A stretch of 64,000 bases of DNA from Hymenobacter cyanobacteriorum (GTDB lineage Bacteria > Bacteroidota > Bacteroidia > Cytophagales > Hymenobacteraceae), in NCBI RefSeq assembly GCF_022631375.1, contig NZ_JALBGC010000002.1:744001-808000 (forward strand), read 5' to 3'. A model generated the notes under the pieces. That model ran no database searches. It had not been told where the DNA came from and saw only the letters and a program-made list of their open reading frames with translations. This document shows, piece by piece, positions 63,111-64,000 of the stretch (within the stretch, counting starts at the first letter, position 1; every line of letters begins with the position of its first letter). Position numbers and translations under genes: made by a program.

Positions 63111-64000
63111 ATGAAAATAATCCTTTCGGCGCTGCTACTAGGCCTGCTGCTGGGCGAAGCAAAAGCGGCACCTTCAGTCGCGCCCGCCGATACCGCCCGC
63201 CTCCACCGGTACCTGACATTTCTCACCACCACGCCGCAGCCGCGCAGCTACCAGCACCCGGCCGTGCTCAATTCAGTGGCCGCTTATCTGAGCCGCCAGC
63301 TCCGGGCGGCCGGCGCGCACTCCGTGGGCGAGCAACCCTACGCGGTACGGGGCCAGACGTACCGTAACGTGCTGGCCTCGTTTGGCCCATTGGATGGCAC
63401 GCGCCTGATAATCGGGGCGCACTACGATGTGTGCGGCGAGCAGCCGGGAGCCGACGACAACGGCACCGGCGTGGCCGCCCTGCTGGAGCTGGCCCGCCTG
63501 CTGGGCCAACAACCCCGCCTCCCGAATCGCATCGATTTAGTAGCCTACACGCTGGAGGAACCGCCGTTTTTCCGCACGTCGCAGATGGGCAGCTACGTGC
63601 ACGCCGCCGCGCTAAAGGCCGCCGGCGTGCCAGTACGCGGTATGGTAGCGCTCGAAATGCTGGGCTACTACGACGACCGCCGGGGTTCGCAGCAGTACCC
63701 CATCGGCCCGCTGAAACTCATCTACGGCAGCCGGGGCAACTATGTGACGGTGGCCCAGAAATTCGGCAATGGCCGGTTCGGGCGGCGCTTTGCGCGGCAA
63801 TACCGGGCGACGGCCACGCTGCCGGTGAAGCGCTTCAAGGCCCCGGCGTGGCTGCCCGGCATCGACTTTTCCGACCACCTCAACTACTGGAAATTCGATT
63901 ACCCGGCGGTGTTGCTCACCGACACAGCTTTCTACCGCAACCGCAGCTACCACGAGGCCACCGACATCCTGGCCCGGCTCGATATGCGCCGCCTGGGCCT
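63111..64000 (+). CDS. M28-family zinc aminopeptidase, 5' part (truncated by window end)
   Basis: Starts at ATG 63111 and is still open at base 64000 (296 complete codons). A signal peptide (MKIILSALLLGLLLGEAKA) is followed by an M28 domain: zinc ligands in GAHYDVCGEQPGADDNGTG (His and Asp, about 101-119), catalytic TLEEPPF, ALEMLGYY (Glu), and RSYHEATD (His, near residue 282). It is a secreted aminopeptidase-like enzyme; substrate unknown. The missing part should be short, since M28 proteins of this type are about 300-330 aa. Confidence 0.9.
   Translation, partial: MKIILSALLLGLLLGEAKAAPSVAPADTARLHRYLTFLTTTPQPRSYQHPAVLNSVAAYLSRQLRAAGAHSVGEQPYAVRGQTYRNVLASFGPLDGTRLIIGAHYDVCGEQPGADDNGTGVAALLELARLLGQQPRLPNRIDLVAYTLEEPPFFRTSQMGSYVHAAALKAAGVPVRGMVALEMLGYYDDRRGSQQYPIGPLKLIYGSRGNYVTVAQKFGNGRFGRRFARQYRATATLPVKRFKAPAWLPGIDFSDHLNYWKFDYPAVLLTDTAFYRNRSYHEATDILARLDMRRLG

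Noticed and set aside
1..64000. tRNA, rRNA, prophage, intact insertion sequence or defence island
   Set aside because: No such sequence was recognised by reading; a covariance-model scan would be needed to exclude small RNAs.

Overview
This 64 kb window is chromosomal DNA from a GC-rich member of the Bacteroidota, most likely a Hymenobacter-like member of the Cytophagales. The evidence is a long-form IspG, a fused LpxC/FabZ, a type III glutamine synthetase, the type IX secretion regulator PorX, a TonB-type outer-membrane barrel with a carboxypeptidase-regulatory plug, and Bacteroidota-type -7 promoter boxes (TAnnTTTG) instead of sigma-70 boxes. Shine-Dalgarno sequences are not evident. No rRNA, tRNA, CRISPR array, prophage or intact insertion sequence was seen. 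Genus assignment is inference.

Layout. 1-4.2 kb: end of ligA, a secreted protein, fumarylacetoacetase, and an Mrp/NFU iron-sulfur pair. 4.2-11.1 kb: envelope proteins, including two related lipoproteins flanking a PAP2 phosphatase, a secreted conserved protein often mislabelled asparagine synthetase B, and an FtsX/MacB permease without an adjacent ATPase. 11.1-20.8 kb: an XRE-type regulator, MtaB, an LtaS-like sulfatase-fold enzyme, glutamine synthetase III, small unknowns, a lone PAS protein and a quinone oxidoreductase. 20.9-30.5 kb: thiol-redox proteins, an exported short-chain dehydrogenase, IspG, small proteins, a PhyH dioxygenase and an M14 carboxypeptidase. 30.7-41.1 kb: leuS, dnaG, a K+ channel with RCK domain, two overlapping glycosyltransferase genes and ribBA. 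41.2-45.8 kb: an accessory patch with a broken gene and a low-GC secreted protein, then cinA, a DUF4197 protein and a very acidic protein. 46.0-53.4 kb: ABC ATPase, lpxA, lpxC/fabZ, lpxD and an HD phosphohydrolase on the minus strand, divergent from porX. 53.4-64 kb: a low-GC orphan, an aminotransferase, a TonB-type barrel, tsaE, alanine dehydrogenase, a RibD-like/flavin reductase pair, an MFS transporter and the start of an M28 peptidase that runs off the window.

How the genes work together. lpxA, lpxC/fabZ and lpxD cover the early acylation steps of lipid A synthesis. Mrp and NFU handle Fe-S clusters that IspG and MtaB need. TsaE helps make the t6A that MtaB then methylthiolates. Glutamine synthetase and alanine dehydrogenase serve ammonium assimilation and amino-acid breakdown. 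PorX controls protein secretion in this phylum.

The most unusual structure is non-coding. The gaps between genes hold at least seven families of long inverted repeats (REPIN-like), some covering stop codons, and four successive junctions in the lpx cluster each carry one. Other points worth checking are four genes with promoters almost on the start codon, a compositionally foreign block inside leuS, and several low-GC orphan genes. I found no complete, clearly new multi-gene system; the repeat families and orphans are the best leads.
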